Source: Parus major
Taxonomy: Eukaryota; Chordata; Aves; Passeriformes; Paridae
Length of the DNA stretch: 64,000 nucleotides
Assembly (NCBI RefSeq): GCF_001522545.3
Contig: NC_031772.1
Coordinates: 4,117,787-4,181,786, forward strand
Direction of reading: 5' to 3'
Below the pieces are notes generated by a model. The model did not search any database, was not told where the DNA came from, and was given only the letters and a program-made list of their open reading frames with translations. Both the position numbers and the translations under genes were made by a program. This document shows, one piece after another, positions 12,237 to 26,385 of this stretch. Within the stretch, counting starts at the first letter, position 1; every line of letters starts with the position of its first letter.

Positions 12237-13211
12237 GAGGGCGGCGCGGCCCGGCGCCCGCAACTCGGGGCAAAGTTTTGGGGGGAGCCCTGGGGCGGCG
12301 AGGGGCTCCCGCTCCGCGGGCTGGGAGAACGTCCTGTTCTCCGAACTGTGACGGGATGCCGTGGGGCTCCCCGGGCTGCGAGGGGATCTCGGTCCCCGGA
12401 CCGGGAGGGGGTCCCCCGCGCTCGGAGGGAAGGGAGCGGATGGGAGGCAGCGCTGGGACCGTCCCCATCCCTTCCCCAGGGCACTGGAGCGGTCGCTGTG
12501 CCCTGGCACGTTTTGTCAGCGTTAGAACACCTGTGCCCCGCCGGAGCTGAAGGGAATGGGGAGCGGGGGGGCGATGCGAGGCTCCGTTTGGTACAAGAGG
12601 CAAACGCGGACCGGGAACGCACCGAGCGCGGTGGCACCGGGCCAGCACAGGGCTCCACGGCCACTCAGTCAGGCCTGAGGCAAGCCGAGACCCTCCAGAG
12701 AGGGGCACGGGCAGAACGGGGGAGGTGTGAGCGGTGTGCGAGTTTGTGGTCGCTGCACCGGGCAGAGCCCGTTCTCGGGAGGTCTGGCACGGAGTTGCTT
12801 GAAATCCCCATCGCCGATGCGGCAGCAGTTGTGGTTTAGCTTCAGCGGGCTCGGCCCTCTCCTCCCGCAGCCTCCAAAAGCACCATGTGGTACCTCGGCC
12901 TGCGAGCATCCTGGGAGCCGCCACATCCTGCGCCTCCTCCACCCGATCCCGGGCGGGTGACACAGGAACTGCCAAGCCCCCTGAGTCCCTTCTCTCTGAA
13001 CAGGAGCTGAAGGATGATCAGACATCCAGCAGACCCAGGACACGCTGCCTACATCGGTTATTTGCTTCTCACCCTCTCGCAGTGCTGTATCACACCTCTT
13101 TTCCCACCCTCTTCCCGTTTTTCCTGCGTATCAACATCCTTTCCTGTTTGTTGCCACTGGTTTTCATTCTTTATCTTTCCTTCTTTCCTAGTCCTTTAAC
13201 TTTTTCACGCC

Positions 13212-13240
13212 TCTCTTTTTTTTCTTTTTTTTCTTTTTTT

Positions 13241-13272
<32 letters not shown>

Positions 13273-13291
13273 TCTGTTTTTTGTTTATTTT
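13212..13291 (+). repeat. (T8-10 C)n polypyrimidine microsatellite
   Basis: Runs of 8-10 T separated by single C residues repeat about six times, then decay into TGTTTTTTG. It is a homopyrimidine tract just outside the DACH2 CpG island. Run lengths may be inexact because homopolymers are error-prone. Confidence 0.95.
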
Positions 13292-15779
13292 TAACTTTCC
13301 CTAAGCCATTCAATAAACAAAGCAAGCAGAAAAGAATAAATAAAACTTTTCAAGTTGATGCCAAGCAAGCAATAGCAACAGAGCATTTTCACTGCCTGTG
13401 TGTGCCATCTTCTCTTTCATTTTGTTAGGCTTGCTTATTTAGGCACCTTCTCTGCAAAGTTTAATGTTTTTTGCATTATGAGTAATCCCATTTTAGATGA
13501 GAGAAGATGACTGTATGCTAACTAAATTGCTATATTTGTGAACATAACTGATCTTAAATTACACTCTGGAGGATCCTCCCCTTCTCCCCATTGATTTGAT
13601 ATGTTCTAAGAAGCCTGGCCACTAGTTTTAGGTCTCTAACCTCACTGCCTGAAACCAAGGCAGACTTTTCACATAATTTAGTTTAAATTAATACCTTTCA
13701 ATAAGAATTCTCGTGTTTTCTGAACTAGTTCATGCATCTTTTTAGGCTCAAATCTTAGACTGGAAGCTCTGTGGGGCAGGGGCTACTTACTTTGGCAAAG
13801 TGTTCAGTACAATCAAGCCCTGAACTCATCTATTTATATACTGGAAATTTTAGAAATAGTAAATAACTGACTCCAGATAGAAACTTTTGGGTGTTAATTT
13901 TCTGAACATGATTGCTGTTAAGAGATTTAATAAATCAGATTCAATCACTGCCCTTTTAAAGACTTTTTTTTTCCCCCTCTGAGATTAATGCCACAATCAA
14001 AATCCACCGTGAGAATTCTTTTTCCTTTTTGACTTTAATGCCTTCCACAAGCTAAACATATTTCTAAATAAGACTGGATTTTCACAAGGCCAGAGGAAGC
14101 CTTGCACATCAACACCCAGCGAGTTGGAGTGGCATGAAGCAATATAAAATCATAAAGGCTGTAGTAAAAGCAGTACCCTTGAGAGGTGACTGTCCATGGA
14201 GAGAAGAACTGCTCTGAAACTTAGAAAATGCTCAAGGTTTGAGAATTAATGCCAGGCAGCTGTCCAGTTCAACTAAGCATATACAAATCAACTATATCCA
14301 TGAATATTATTATTTCTCTGTAATTTTGTTAAAGACAAGGCAAAGTTACTAAAGCCTAACAATCATCCAGTAATATCTTGTCAGTTATAAAGTATCCAGA
14401 TGGTTTATTTGAATGGAGTCCAGCAGTACATAATATGAATGTGTACAAACTACTAACCCTCCCTATAGCTGAAAGAAGCATTTCAGAATATTACTTTAAA
14501 AGTAAGGTTTTGTTATTTTTCTTCCTTTTTAACTGGTGTGCAAAATCCTCCATTTTCTTACACTGGCAGCCATAGAAATATTGGTGTACTGTGTATTAAT
14601 CCTATACAAAAATTGGCTGTGTTTGTGTGGCAAGATGTCAAGCAAAGGTTCCATTTGTTTGTTTTTGTTTTTATCATCCTTGCATATGCCCCACTGGAGT
14701 GAGATGGGAAAGTCTTCCCTGACGCAGGAGGAAAGAGGAAAGCCCCAATCAACAGCACTCTGGAAATCTCTTATTGCCAGCTGGCAGGAACGTGGCTCCT
14801 GCTCTCCATGGGATCCAGGGAGAAAGGGATGGGTCACACACCTGATGAGGGGGAGACACTGGGGAAAACTAATGACAGCTCAGTGAAGCAGTAAAATAGT
14901 AAAAATACATAATACTAAAAATAACTATTTTGTTTAGAGAAAGCTCAATAGTGCTATTTGTGCTTCATCTCCGTTTCCTGTAGCTAAACGTGAGGGAGGA
15001 CAATAAAAATAGGAATTTCATAGGTATCAAAGTGTGATTTCTTTTTTTTTATATAAAGATTTTTTTCTATGGACTTCATAGAGGTTATGTCCAATGGGAG
15101 TGGATTATAGGAAAAAAATGCTACTTTTTAGTAAGAACTTGGATTGTCCCTAAAACAAGTGGGAGGGAATAAATATGAACATAGACTTACAAGGGTCAGA
15201 GGTAATCTAAGGGTCCAAAATGAAAGATAAAAGATAACTGGAAGATGCATTTGCAGTGCACTCGAATCATAACAAAATGAAACACCTTTTTTTCTGAATT
15301 CCAACCCAACTGGAGTCTGAGTGACAAATCCTTCTCCTTGTCCTTAACGAGGGAATTTCTCTGGGCCCAGTTGAAAGCTGCTAACCTGCCCTAGTGAGCT
15401 CTGAGCTTGTATCCCGAGCATGCAAAGCCCTGATGGTGCTACTTCAAGGAACGCCTTGAAAAGTCAGAAAAAACAGTATTAACTTTCTGCTGGGTTAGTG
15501 TTTAATGCCTTGGATTCCTTGAGAAAGAGTACCCACAATTATATTAACAAATGTAGGCCACTGACGTGAGAAAAAGAAGAGACTGAAATTAGTGTGTCAT
15601 TCTTTGTGCCCACATTTTTCTAGACGCACTCGTACTTGACACTTGTATTCAATTTAGTTCTGACATTTCAGCTGAGGTTTTTTTGGAATTGTGGATTAAA
15701 ACTTCCCACCTAAACATCAAGGATTTTACATAAAACTGATGAATCTAAATGTCTAAGTATCAATAGAAAAATGATCCCT

Positions 15780-15990
15780 TCTCTCAGGTGATTAAATGTA
15801 TTGTATTAATGTGTGCATAACGCAGAATCAATAAATAATGAATTACCACTGATTGTAATTGAATGTTTTCATAATTTTATTGTCAGCCATGATAAATAAT
15901 CAGTACATTTATACTGCATTAAATTAATTAGTGTGTCATTTCTATTACATACATCAGCAGTGAAGTAATGCAGTGACATCTGTTTCTAAT
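15780..15990. promoter_or_regulatory. Candidate conserved noncoding element, intergenic
   Basis: Dense ATTA/TAAT and CAATAAATAATGAATTACC-type words, a CATGATAAATAAT stretch and TTAAATTAATTAGTGTG form a homeodomain-site-rich block without simple-repeat structure. It lies about 3.5 kb upstream of the DACH2 exon. Enhancer function is inferred from composition only. Confidence 0.25.
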
Positions 15991-18900
15991 GTTTTAAAGA
16001 TGTGGTATTCCTTATTAAGTAAAAGGAAGAGTTATTAGAGGTATTTCCTGTGATTGGCAGTTATACTGGTACAGTCAAGGGGATCAAATAAAGGAACCTG
16101 CACTCTTGGCAAATGCTGCATTTCAACCCTTAATGGCAGCAAGTAACAAGGACTGGAGTGGATTTTGCTTCTTTAGGATTTCAGAAAATCCTGTCTAGCT
16201 TTCTAGAGAAAGTAAGAGCAGATCCCTTCTTCCAAATACAGTTGGGAAGATTCTAACATGCAAAACAATTAAAGCTCTACAGAAGAACCAGGCATCCACA
16301 TCCATTTCTGTATCCATATTTCTGTCTCAGTCCTCTGTATATACAAAGGAATTCCCTGCTAAGTGCTCATTAAAAAGTCAGATTAAGCCTTTTTTGGCTG
16401 TGATGTTCTTACGTGGAAGTATCTGGACTATTGGGTCTGTAATCTTTCTTGGAAGCCACACTAATGTGATGTATCTTAGCTTTGTGCTGCTGTTCATTAT
16501 GTTACCTGCAACAGAAAGAGGAAATTGAGGAGATGTTGCAAACACAGGAATCAAAAAGTGGAGGAGTAGAATAGGAGGAACAGAATAAATGGAAGTGAAT
16601 ATACAGCAAATAAGCATGAAGCAAACTGTGCCAGAAGGAGGGTGGGTTTCTAAATTACTCCAGGTATTATAAATGGGGTGATATGAGTAAAACCCACTGA
16701 GCAGCAAGTTACAGATGACAGAAGTAGTCTGGGGTTCTTGATTAATGCTGTCTTTTCACACTGTCACACTTTTCACTGACATACATAGTCATCCTTAACT
16801 TTTCTGTACCTTACACCATCTTTAAAAAGAAAATTGGAAAACCTAATGTTAGAGCTTACCTGACTAGAGTTCTTCATCCACAAAACAGTTTTTAATTTGA
16901 ATCTTAAATTTTTCATATTAACAACGGGCATCATGATATTTATGCAAAATGAAAACAGTTCAGACTTATTTTATTCTTTCCAGTGCAAGTCTCACACATT
17001 GTTTCTGACTGATCACTGACAACTCTGCCCAGATTTGGCTGGGTGGTCTCTGGACCAGCCATGTGCACCCAGCAGTTTGTCCCCATGGCTTGCCCTGGAC
17101 AGGAGCTGTGGCTGGTTTGGGAGAGGCTGTGTGGCCAGCACTGGTGGCTGCTCACTGGCAGGGTTGCACATTTAATACTCTGTGATCTTCAATCTTGCTC
17201 CAGCCCAAGTGAGACAGCGCCTCAAAGCTCCCTCCATGCACTGAGCGTGATTTGGGGCCTCCTCTTGGGCCAGCCCTCGACAAACACAGCCCTTGAGAGA
17301 AGTTCTGCGGTTCACAGCGCCTGCCCCTCACTCCCAGCTCATGCTCTATGTGAGGCATGAAGGATGTGACCATTTACTACAGACCCTGAGATAAATAAAG
17401 CACAAACATACTCTCTCAAACAAGGTCCCATCCACTTTTCCTATTCATCAAAATGTCACTTGTGTTATCACTGGAGAGATGTGACCTGCTGTGTTTGGCA
17501 CTATCACTTTTTGTCTAACACATGTGTAAATACTGGTTCTGAAAGCCAGAAGCACATTTGTCTTACAAAAATGTGAGTGGTACTTTTAAGCTTGTTCCCA
17601 TGAAATCCATGAATACAAGATACAGACATTGCTAATGATCCTCCATGTTAATCTGGATTTTGATTGAGGAGAGAGAGCAGCAAAAGATCAGGACCTTAAT
17701 GGAACAAGGCTGTTTTACAGAAGATACAATCATCATTAATGTTCAATGTTGTTTGTACCTTTTCTTCTTCAGGAAGAAAACTTTATACTATTAGGTGTGT
17801 ATTGAAGTTAAAACACACCTCATAGCAAAGCACTGTGAACACAATTCCATGTACTTCAATATATTCAGTAAGTCATCAGACCCAAATGATTGTTACTATT
17901 CCCAGAGGAACAAGATAAACCTCATCTCTCCACATTTTCAGGTCAGTTAAAGAAAGCAAAAGTTTTCTGGCACTGTCTGTCTGAGCATCTCAGACCTAAT
18001 CTGAAGGCACCACCATCTAGTGGGATAAGAAGGTATTTAATTTTCTTTACGTTTTTTTGGTACTTTTATACGTGGTCATCACATTCTACTTCAAGTAGCA
18101 AAAAAAAAGGTTTTGGGTTTTTGGGTTTTTTTTATTTATTTATACATATAAGGCTTATGTGGCCCTTCCATTAATTCTCATTTCTGTTTTAACTGCAAAG
18201 CATTTTCCAATAAAAACCTTAGAAGTAGTTTCCTTGAAAATAGTTTTTCATAAACAGAATTTTATCAATGAGAAAACAATTTATAGCTATCCAGACTCAG
18301 TGGAAGTATAATTGATTTATTGACAAAATATTTCCAGTATTATATTGAATCTACTTTGTGGAAATCCAATTGGCAGAATTATTAATATTATGAAAGTAAT
18401 CATCTTGAGCTCATCTTTAAAACCAATGTGTATTTTAGGCAGTAAAGATCTGTCCATGCAGTTTTCCACAGAGCCATTAACTGTACAGCTTTTGGTTGTA
18501 AGCAGAGTCTGACCATTAAGTCCCATCTAAAATAAATTCCCAAGCTGAATGCAAAGCATTCCTTTTACCTCTAAGAGTGACCATTTATTGTACTTTGCCC
18601 GTGCTGATATCCTGACTGCTACCTGCTCTTATTTGGTTTTCCTTTCATGCATTTACAGTTGGGCAGGGTAATGGCTGGGATTTTCTGTGGGGGAGGGAGA
18701 ACCATCAGGGTGAGCAGTGTGTGTTCATTTGGCTGGTTTTTACCACGGAATGTGTGCATTTGCAGCTGTTATCCTAAGATGCCTCCTTGTGTTCAGGTCT
18801 CATTGATCTTGTTACAGCATTTCACACACACAGGGATAATTGATTTACATCATTCAGGAGTCCAGATCTTTTATAAGCATGAGAGTAAATATTAAGAAAT

Positions 18901-21900
18901 TACCATATTTTAAAATTCTATAGATACTTTGATTTTTTTTACTATCTAAACCAGTAATGGTATAATAAAGATTTAAATACTTCATTACACAGATAATATT
19001 TTAGTATTCATAATGTGGGCCTGCTTCTGTTTCCATGGAAGTGAGTGGTATTTTTATCTTGGATACTACTAGACATTTCAGTGTCTTACTATCTTCAAAT
19101 TATAGAAATCTTATTGACAGAAATAGTGATCAATGGGTATTTTGCATTGAACATCAATTTTATGATACTGTCTTTTCAAACACTACATTTCTTCTGAAAT
19201 CCATAAGGTAATGTCAATCTGCCAGTTCCTACTGAAATCAGTCTGGAGTTCTGAGTAAAAATCAATGGAACTGGTCCAAACTGGTTGAGGTAGTAAATGC
19301 CATTTTGACCCTTTGATCCTTGAACCATGTGCCTCGGAGGTTTGAATTTCACTTAGAATGCAAACTTAAAAATAGGTAAGTACTTTCATTTGGGATGCTG
19401 TTTGCAGCTGATGAAGTCAAGGATTCTACCTCACACTCCCTTCGAGGAATAAAAATCCCACCTAAATAAGAGGTTTGGGGTGTACAGGGAATTAGGTAGA
19501 CAGTCTGGAGAGAACAGGTGTAGGGAAGTTCAGGGCAGTGATCTACACAACTGCTGACTCCTGAGTTCACACAGACCTTGCAAAAGCCTCTCCTTCAGAA
19601 TTCTCATCTATTTTTCAACTCCCTGAGGAGTGAGCCTGGTCCTGAGGCCTTCTTGCCACTCTGCCAACTCTTGGGTCACTCTTCTCACAGCTCTGGTGGA
19701 AGCTGAATAAAATACTATGAACCTAATTTTATTTTTTTTTTAATAAAAGTAAGTATTGAACGAAATTAGCTCCAGAATACTCCATAGTTCTTTATAGGAA
19801 GTGGAGGGAAAGGTCTCACTGAGAACTCATTCTGTGATTTTACCTGTCACAAAGCCTGAGCTGGGGAGGCTGAATCCACAGTAGAATTGAGTCTGTCTGA
19901 ATCTCAGTCAAAGCAACTCAGAGTGAGATCAGAATCAAATATTTAAGAGCAGGTTTTGTTTTTAACTTGACCAATCTCTGTGTCTCAGTATGTCCTCTAA
20001 GCTTTTGGATAAAGTCAAATGAAAGAAGCAGCGCCTTTCTTCATCTTCAGGAGACATTATTGACTTTATCTACCTATTTTTCCTCTTTCTTACTTTCATA
20101 TCAAGGTTGATGTGACAAATATTGATAACCCAGAAAAATATATGTAATCCTACATAAACCTGGTTTTATATACTTTAACTTCATTGCCTTTCTGATGGAA
20201 TTACCAGTGACTTGTGGAGGCATAAGGATGATCAGGCCATGAATTGAAGGTACAGGTTGGAACACCTGTGATCATAATTATTTAATGCATAACCATCCTG
20301 GAGGTTTTTTTTAAAATTCTCCTTGCCCATATTTATAATGTTAAAACCTCTTAGTACCTTGGGAAAACATCACTGATTATCTTTCATTAGTATTATGAAT
20401 TTTAGAGTGTTTTGCATTGAGGAGCACTGTAAACTGAAAGTATTTCTTCCAATTTTTTTCTAAAGGGATGTCTTACAATTTGATTCCATTATGATTTTAA
20501 ATATGACAAGATCTTCCCTATTTTTTCCCACAAGGTCTATGAATATAGAATAAAGCAAGGTTTAATAGAGACTTTGCACTGTAAATACTTTTCCCTAAAA
20601 TGTAAATATACTATATAGTTTCAATTTTAAAAATGGAACTGAGTGTTCTGTTTTAGATAGTGGTCTATTTTATATGATCAATATGAAAATAAAAAGGTTT
20701 TCCTTAGAGTGATAGGACTTCAGACACCTATTTTCTTTGCTATTTTAATAATGAATGTTGATTGAATACACAGTGCTCACTTCAGTGCATGAAATTAGCC
20801 AGGAATCCTGGGTTTGCTGATATTTTCCATTAATTGAAACTTATTTGAATCCAGCATCTTTCAGTGCAATTCTTTTCCATACAAAATACATGTTAAAAAT
20901 TCCAATTCCTGGACATAATGAGGAAACTTGAAAGTCTGTCTTTTGGCCAGAGGATTTCCATGGCTGTGCTGCAGCTCATCAATCGTCAGTCCATCTGACA
21001 ATTCCTCCATTTTTTTTCCTAAATGCCAAACTATTACAAGCAGCCACTCAGGGAAATCCTTCCAACAGGCTCTTTTCAGTCCATCTCTTGGGCAGACGCA
21101 GCTCATCTGTGATTTTTCACAGCTCCAAACGTTTTTTTTAAGGTATCTTTTTGTGTAGTGGCATGAACGTGATCCTGTTCATCCCAAGAAAATAGGAAAG
21201 ACACCATAACTTAATTGAACAAAGACAAGTAAGGCTTCCCATAGAATCCATTTTCCCAATTCCTATTTAGGGAATTCCTGGTCATGCAGGAAGCCATCTG
21301 AAAAGAGGTTATCAGGAAACTGCCATCTGCAAGGCTTCAGGGAGCAATTGTTTCCACAAGTCACAGTAACTCTGGTCAGAAACAGGATTTTAACACTTGG
21401 TTCACTGGCCCTCATGGAAGACTAAAGGAACAAAATAAAATGAAAGATTAAGTTCTGGAAGATCAAGCCCTGTTTTTCACAGATGCCAGGTATCAGGAAT
21501 TGCAGCTATCACACCAGCTCTGATGATCCTCTGTTGCAAAATGCTATTCATAGTCATTTCGAAGTCATCAGGGAAATGGGAATTATGAAACTTTTATTTT
21601 GCTATGCACTGTATACAGCCTTTGTAGTCTTGACTGCTCATCTCTGGTTTGATGTGATATAAACTCTGGAAAAAGGAAACTGCTTTCACCAACAAATATT
21701 GTGGATCTCAACTGTTTAAAACTGCCAATACTGATAAACTCATACAATATAGATTTACTAGTTGAATACACACACAGTTTACTGTAGCAACATTACCAGG
21801 GAATACAGAATTAAATCCCAGATGGATCAGTATCCATAGTGCTGAAATACAAACAATTATTAGGAACTTTGGAAATCTTTAGGAGCTCAGTGTCTACACA

Positions 21901-24900
21901 CAGTCCCAGTTCATTAATGGACTTTTTGAATGCTACCCTCATCTGGAAGCACTACCACTTCAATTAGTTCATCTACTGATTTGTGTGCAACTATTGCTGT
22001 TTAACATCCCCTGTCTGGCTCAAAAGGCCACATTTAGGTAGCACCTCACTATTTAAAATCTCTTTCTTAGGAATACTTTAAAGTGCCATCCCACAGTATT
22101 TATGTACCTGTTTTTCTGTACAATTTGATTACATTTTATTGGAAGTGAAGAAGGATGTATGTAGTGCTTCTAGATCTGACTTCTTTTGAAACATTTTTCC
22201 ACCTTTTAAGAAAATTACAATAGCTTCCATGAAAAGTTCAGACTGAAAAAAGCAAATGAAAAACCCCAAGCACTAAAGCACAAAACAGAAAAGAATTGCA
22301 CTGACATGTGAAATGTGTTAAAAATTCTTCTTTGAATCAGTCATTTAGACATACAAAGATAATGATGATGATTATGATGACAATAATTATAATCAACTAA
22401 AATTTAAATTCATCCATTTTCTTCTATGCAAATACCAATTATATTTCTTTTCTTTAAAATGAATGTGACCATTTTAAGTAGTTATTCTTGCAAATCTTCC
22501 TAATAATCTGCCTCAACATTGACAACAGCACAGCATTCTTCTGAAGTGAGGGGGGAAATTCTGTCTCTTCTGGCTTAATGGAAAGGCCAAAATGAATTCT
22601 TTCTATAGAATTAATATTCCCAGTGTGAGGAGCTACAGCCTATTCCTTTATTTACTCCATCAAACAGAGGAAGTGCTGCTCTTAGGTGCTAAGGAGGTAC
22701 AAAAAGGGAGGGCACACCGTGCTCCCATTAGTTCTGCTCTCTGGGTTCTGAGCCATTTCAGGCACGGAGCTGAAGTACAAATAATGGCTCAAAGTCTCCT
22801 TGCCCCCCTCAGAGATTCTGTGGTGCAGAATGCCTGAGAGAGGTGGTTCAAGTTCTAGGAATAACTACTGTGCTCCTGGAGTAGTTACTTTATGGAAGAG
22901 CTGTGCTGCATGGATCTGGGATCTGCTAAGCCAACATCTTACCCTGAAAAAGATGGTGCTAAGACTAAACAAACTAACAAACAACTTTCTAATGAGTACT
23001 GTGCATTATGATTTATTACATTCAAACGAAAAAATTGTTATTCAGACTACAAGATTTGCCCTTTTATTGTCTTCACTTTATATATTATCACTTTAAGAAC
23101 ACACAACCTGGAGAAAACCCTGTTATTAAGGCAATGGGATTGAAATTCAGGTTGCAGACATTGCCCCCAAAAACAGATTAAAATGCAAACATCTTATCAA
23201 AACTTTAAATACTTCCATATAGCTGGCCCACATATTGCTTACAGTAGAAGCATTTTTTTCCTAGACATATAGTTTAATTAAAATTTAATAAGTGCAATGT
23301 GGACGTCTTCTTTTTTGCAGAAGAAAAGGCAGCATTTAAATGGAGTATGCTATGTTTGGATTAATGAAAAATGGATGTTAAATCCTGAGTGTCCATCCTG
23401 AATTCTCAAAAGCATCACACATACATAGAGTCTGGCACCAATTTACAACATCTGAAAGAAAAACAAGAGCTATTCTCTTTTCTGTGAGCAAGATGAGTAT
23501 AATCTCATTTCAAATGCCTTAAAGATTTCAGTGCACCACTATTGCTACTCTCTGGCTTTAAAATCCTAAAGAGAGTATTTTAAACACAAAACTTGCTTGA
23601 ACTGTAATGTTGGGAGGGAAATGCTCAATAAGGAGGCCTTTGCTGTGTATGAGTTCAGTAAATTCACTTATTAAAGAGGTGATTACACATATTCTGGTTT
23701 ATAAGCTGATAGCTTTCTTTTTAGCCACAGCCCTTCCACAACTTAAATTTGTCCCCAAACCACCCTGCTGCAGCTGACAGATAGGTTCACACATGCCCTT
23801 TCAGGAAACAGAGGAAGAGGGTCTGGCAGCCCTTCCCTGGCTGTGTGTACCCTCAGATAATGTTAAATTTCAACCACTGCAGCAGCAAAGCCCAAACTAA
23901 ATCTCTGCTCCTACACAGAGCTCCGAGCAGAGCCCTGACAGACCCAGCGGTGGAACTGAGGCAAATCAGCCTCCAACAGAGATTTTCTCCAAGTAGGAAC
24001 AGTGTTTGCTTTATCATTTTTAGTCACCTGCTTCCGTAATTTCAAAGGTAGTTGTTGTATTAATTTGATTTTTAGCAGTGTTATCACCAATAGCCTGATT
24101 TACCTGAAAGTCAGTCTCTGGCTCTTACTCACTCCTAACTTTCAGATGTCTCTTGGCTACAGTTTGGTGTTGGAGTCCTTGGCGACACGTGTGTCTTCAC
24201 AAGAATCCCAGCTGGCAAGAACTCATTTCAGCTGAGGCCTTTATAGTCTTTTGTTTATGGTTTCTCTGGTGAAGTCTAGGCAAAAATACTGCATATGAGA
24301 CACATCAATTCCTTTACTTTATGGACTACTTTAAACCCTTTTAATTATATAATAATATTTATGGGGAGTTTCCTAAGGGACCTTTATCAGTTTCAGAACT
24401 TCAAGTCTTGGTTTATCCTCTCTTTTCATTCCAGCCAGGTGCCACTTACGATTTTCAAGACTGGAGAATGCTGCTTTTTAAAAAATACTCAATAATCTTG
24501 CACTTGTCATTCTCCTCAAACAGAGAAATGAAAAACTTTCAATCTGTGGCTGGCTGATTTTGTTTCATTTGCTGTATCATCCATCTCCCAGATTAATTCC
24601 TGGGCTTTTTTCTGTATTTGTATGGGCACATTTTTAAGTACACACATATATATAAAAATTAAGTGTAATAAAATAAATATCTACTCCTCTCTCCTGTTTA
24701 AGGTAATATACATTTCACCTTCAGCTGTAATTATGGTTTGTTAACCAAACCGAAAAGACAAAGATGTTGAGGTTGAACTTTGCATGGTAAAACTTGCGCT
24801 GTCTGTAATGAAGTAGGAATATGCACAAATGACTGAAGGATCTGTGTTCATGAACTGGCAACGAGTCAAAAGAGATGAATAAAGGAAATGCAATATATAA

Positions 24901-25009
24901 AAGAATGGGAACATTTCCAGAGAAAAGAGATTAATTTCTTATATAAGCTACAGCCCCCAGATGTGCTGGAAAAGGTACAGTTTTCCTAAACTCACAGAAC
25001 ACAAGTCTG

Positions 25010-25190
25010 AAAACCTTACTATGCAATAAAACTGCTTCGAGTAATATTGCAAATGAAGTAAGGCAGTAACTGAACATCATTAGACACACTTGTCCATCTT
25101 TACTTAATCCTCCTTAAATATTAATAAATTGTAATACTAATGAATCTTCATTTATTACACAACTTCATGCAGCAGTCTTATATATCCAAT
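25010..25190. promoter_or_regulatory. Candidate conserved noncoding element, intergenic
   Basis: Non-repetitive AT-rich sequence with several homeodomain/POU-like words (TTAATAAATTGTAATACTAATG, TATTGCAAATGAAG, CATCATTAGACAC). No open frame or transposon accounts for it. Low-confidence inference. Confidence 0.2.
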
Positions 25191-26089
25191 CTGTTTCTTT
25201 TTTTCTGGTGCTTACTGCACTTTCTGAGGTCTCATAACTGACCACATCTTTGAGAGGAGGAATAGACAAATATTGGAACTGCCAGGACAGAAAACATTCA
25301 ATTCTGCTTTGTGGCATCCTGGATTTTGAACCAGCCTGAATCTTGGGGCTGCTGCAAGGATTTTCTCCTTCTTTCTGGACACCTGAAGTTTTAGGAAACC
25401 CATAAAACCCATAAAACTTACAGGTGATCCTTAATGTAGCTGAAGTGGAACTTTCTTTCTGTACTCTGCCAGTTTCACTGGGAAGAGCAGCCTTGTCAAA
25501 ACTATGATTCTGCGTTTTTTCCCTCCTTGGTGCTCATTTTGTACCAGATAATTTTGATTGCCATGAGAGACCTACAGAATTTTTGCAGATTGCCATTAAT
25601 TAAAGATTGAAAAAATAAACTCTTTGCCTTGCATGGTTACAGAAGTCAAGTGATATGTAATTCCCTTTCCAGCCTCTCTAAGCGATCCCATAATTTACAC
25701 ACATCTTTGTAATCAAAAGGGCAACCTCAAAATGAGTTTCAGTGCACCTTAGGAAGAGAATGTGCATTTAATTATTCAGAGTTTTTAAAATATATTCAGG
25801 TCACTGATCTTCCAAAGCCCTGTATCACAAGAGTGTTCATACCACTCCAACTGAGTGTCTGCATCCGACTGAGGATTTGCAGTATAGGGTCTAATGCCAT
25901 TAATATCACACAAGTTATATGGGCCTGATTGAGGCTGACCACTGCAAGCTGTGACAGGAAGAAAAACTCAGATAATGGTAAGAAAGAGGAAGTTGGAATA
26001 AAAGTTGTCTGAGAGTTTAGAATAAATTTGGAAACAATTTTTTCCCAAACACTCCTGCCTGTGGGGAGGCTGTTCCCGTGGTTAATGAA

Positions 26090-26385
26090 CAATCAGGGCG
26101 GTGCATGCGTGAGCGGGTGCCAGTTGTGGAACTGCAAAACTCCAGAGGAAAGCCACTCACAACTGCAGCAGCACACAAACACTGCCTTGCTGCCTGAACT
26201 AATGAGCCATTTCGCTGGGATAAAGCACGTTATTCACTGGATGTTTCAAGCAGCTAATGGGCCCGATCCTGCTGCTGATCCTTATTCAAACTGGTACTCA
26301 AGGAGAATTAAATTCTGTATCCATTGAGGGAACAATAGAATGAATAATGAGATTTCACACGTGAAATCACTGCAGGATAAAGAGA
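26090..26385. promoter_or_regulatory. Candidate conserved noncoding element with E-box palindrome
   Basis: Higher-complexity sequence than its flanks, ending in an 18-bp inverted repeat at 26351-26368 (arms GATTTCAC and GTGAAATC, 2-bp spacer) that encloses a CACGTG E-box. CACGTG binds bHLH-zip proteins such as USF, MYC/MAX and TFE. The rest has CTAATGAGCC and GCTAATGGGCC homeodomain-like words. Functional status is inferred. Confidence 0.25.

Larger units (their letters stand above)
10950..12960. promoter_or_regulatory. DACH2: CpG island at DACH2 5' end
   Basis: Base composition changes abruptly to GC-rich with frequent CG dinucleotides on both sides of the assembly gap, and returns to AT-rich by about 13.0 kb. 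It covers DACH2 coding exon 1, the start of intron 1 and the upstream flank, where the promoter and 5' UTR of this minus-strand gene must lie. The transcription start itself is not visible and may be inside or just right of the N run. Open frames across the island on either strand follow from GC-richness and the gap. Confidence 0.8.

Noticed and set aside
11488..12975. 495-codon open frame on the minus strand through the DACH2 exon and gap
   Set aside because: Only the part left of the gap is DACH2. Right of the gap the translation is Pro/Arg/Ala-rich CpG-island sequence with no similarity to DACH N-termini, and about 110 codons are N.
16940..17373. Open frames in a GC-richer intergenic patch
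   Set aside because: No domain, no CpG-island character and no splice support; probably an old unrecognised repeat or chance.
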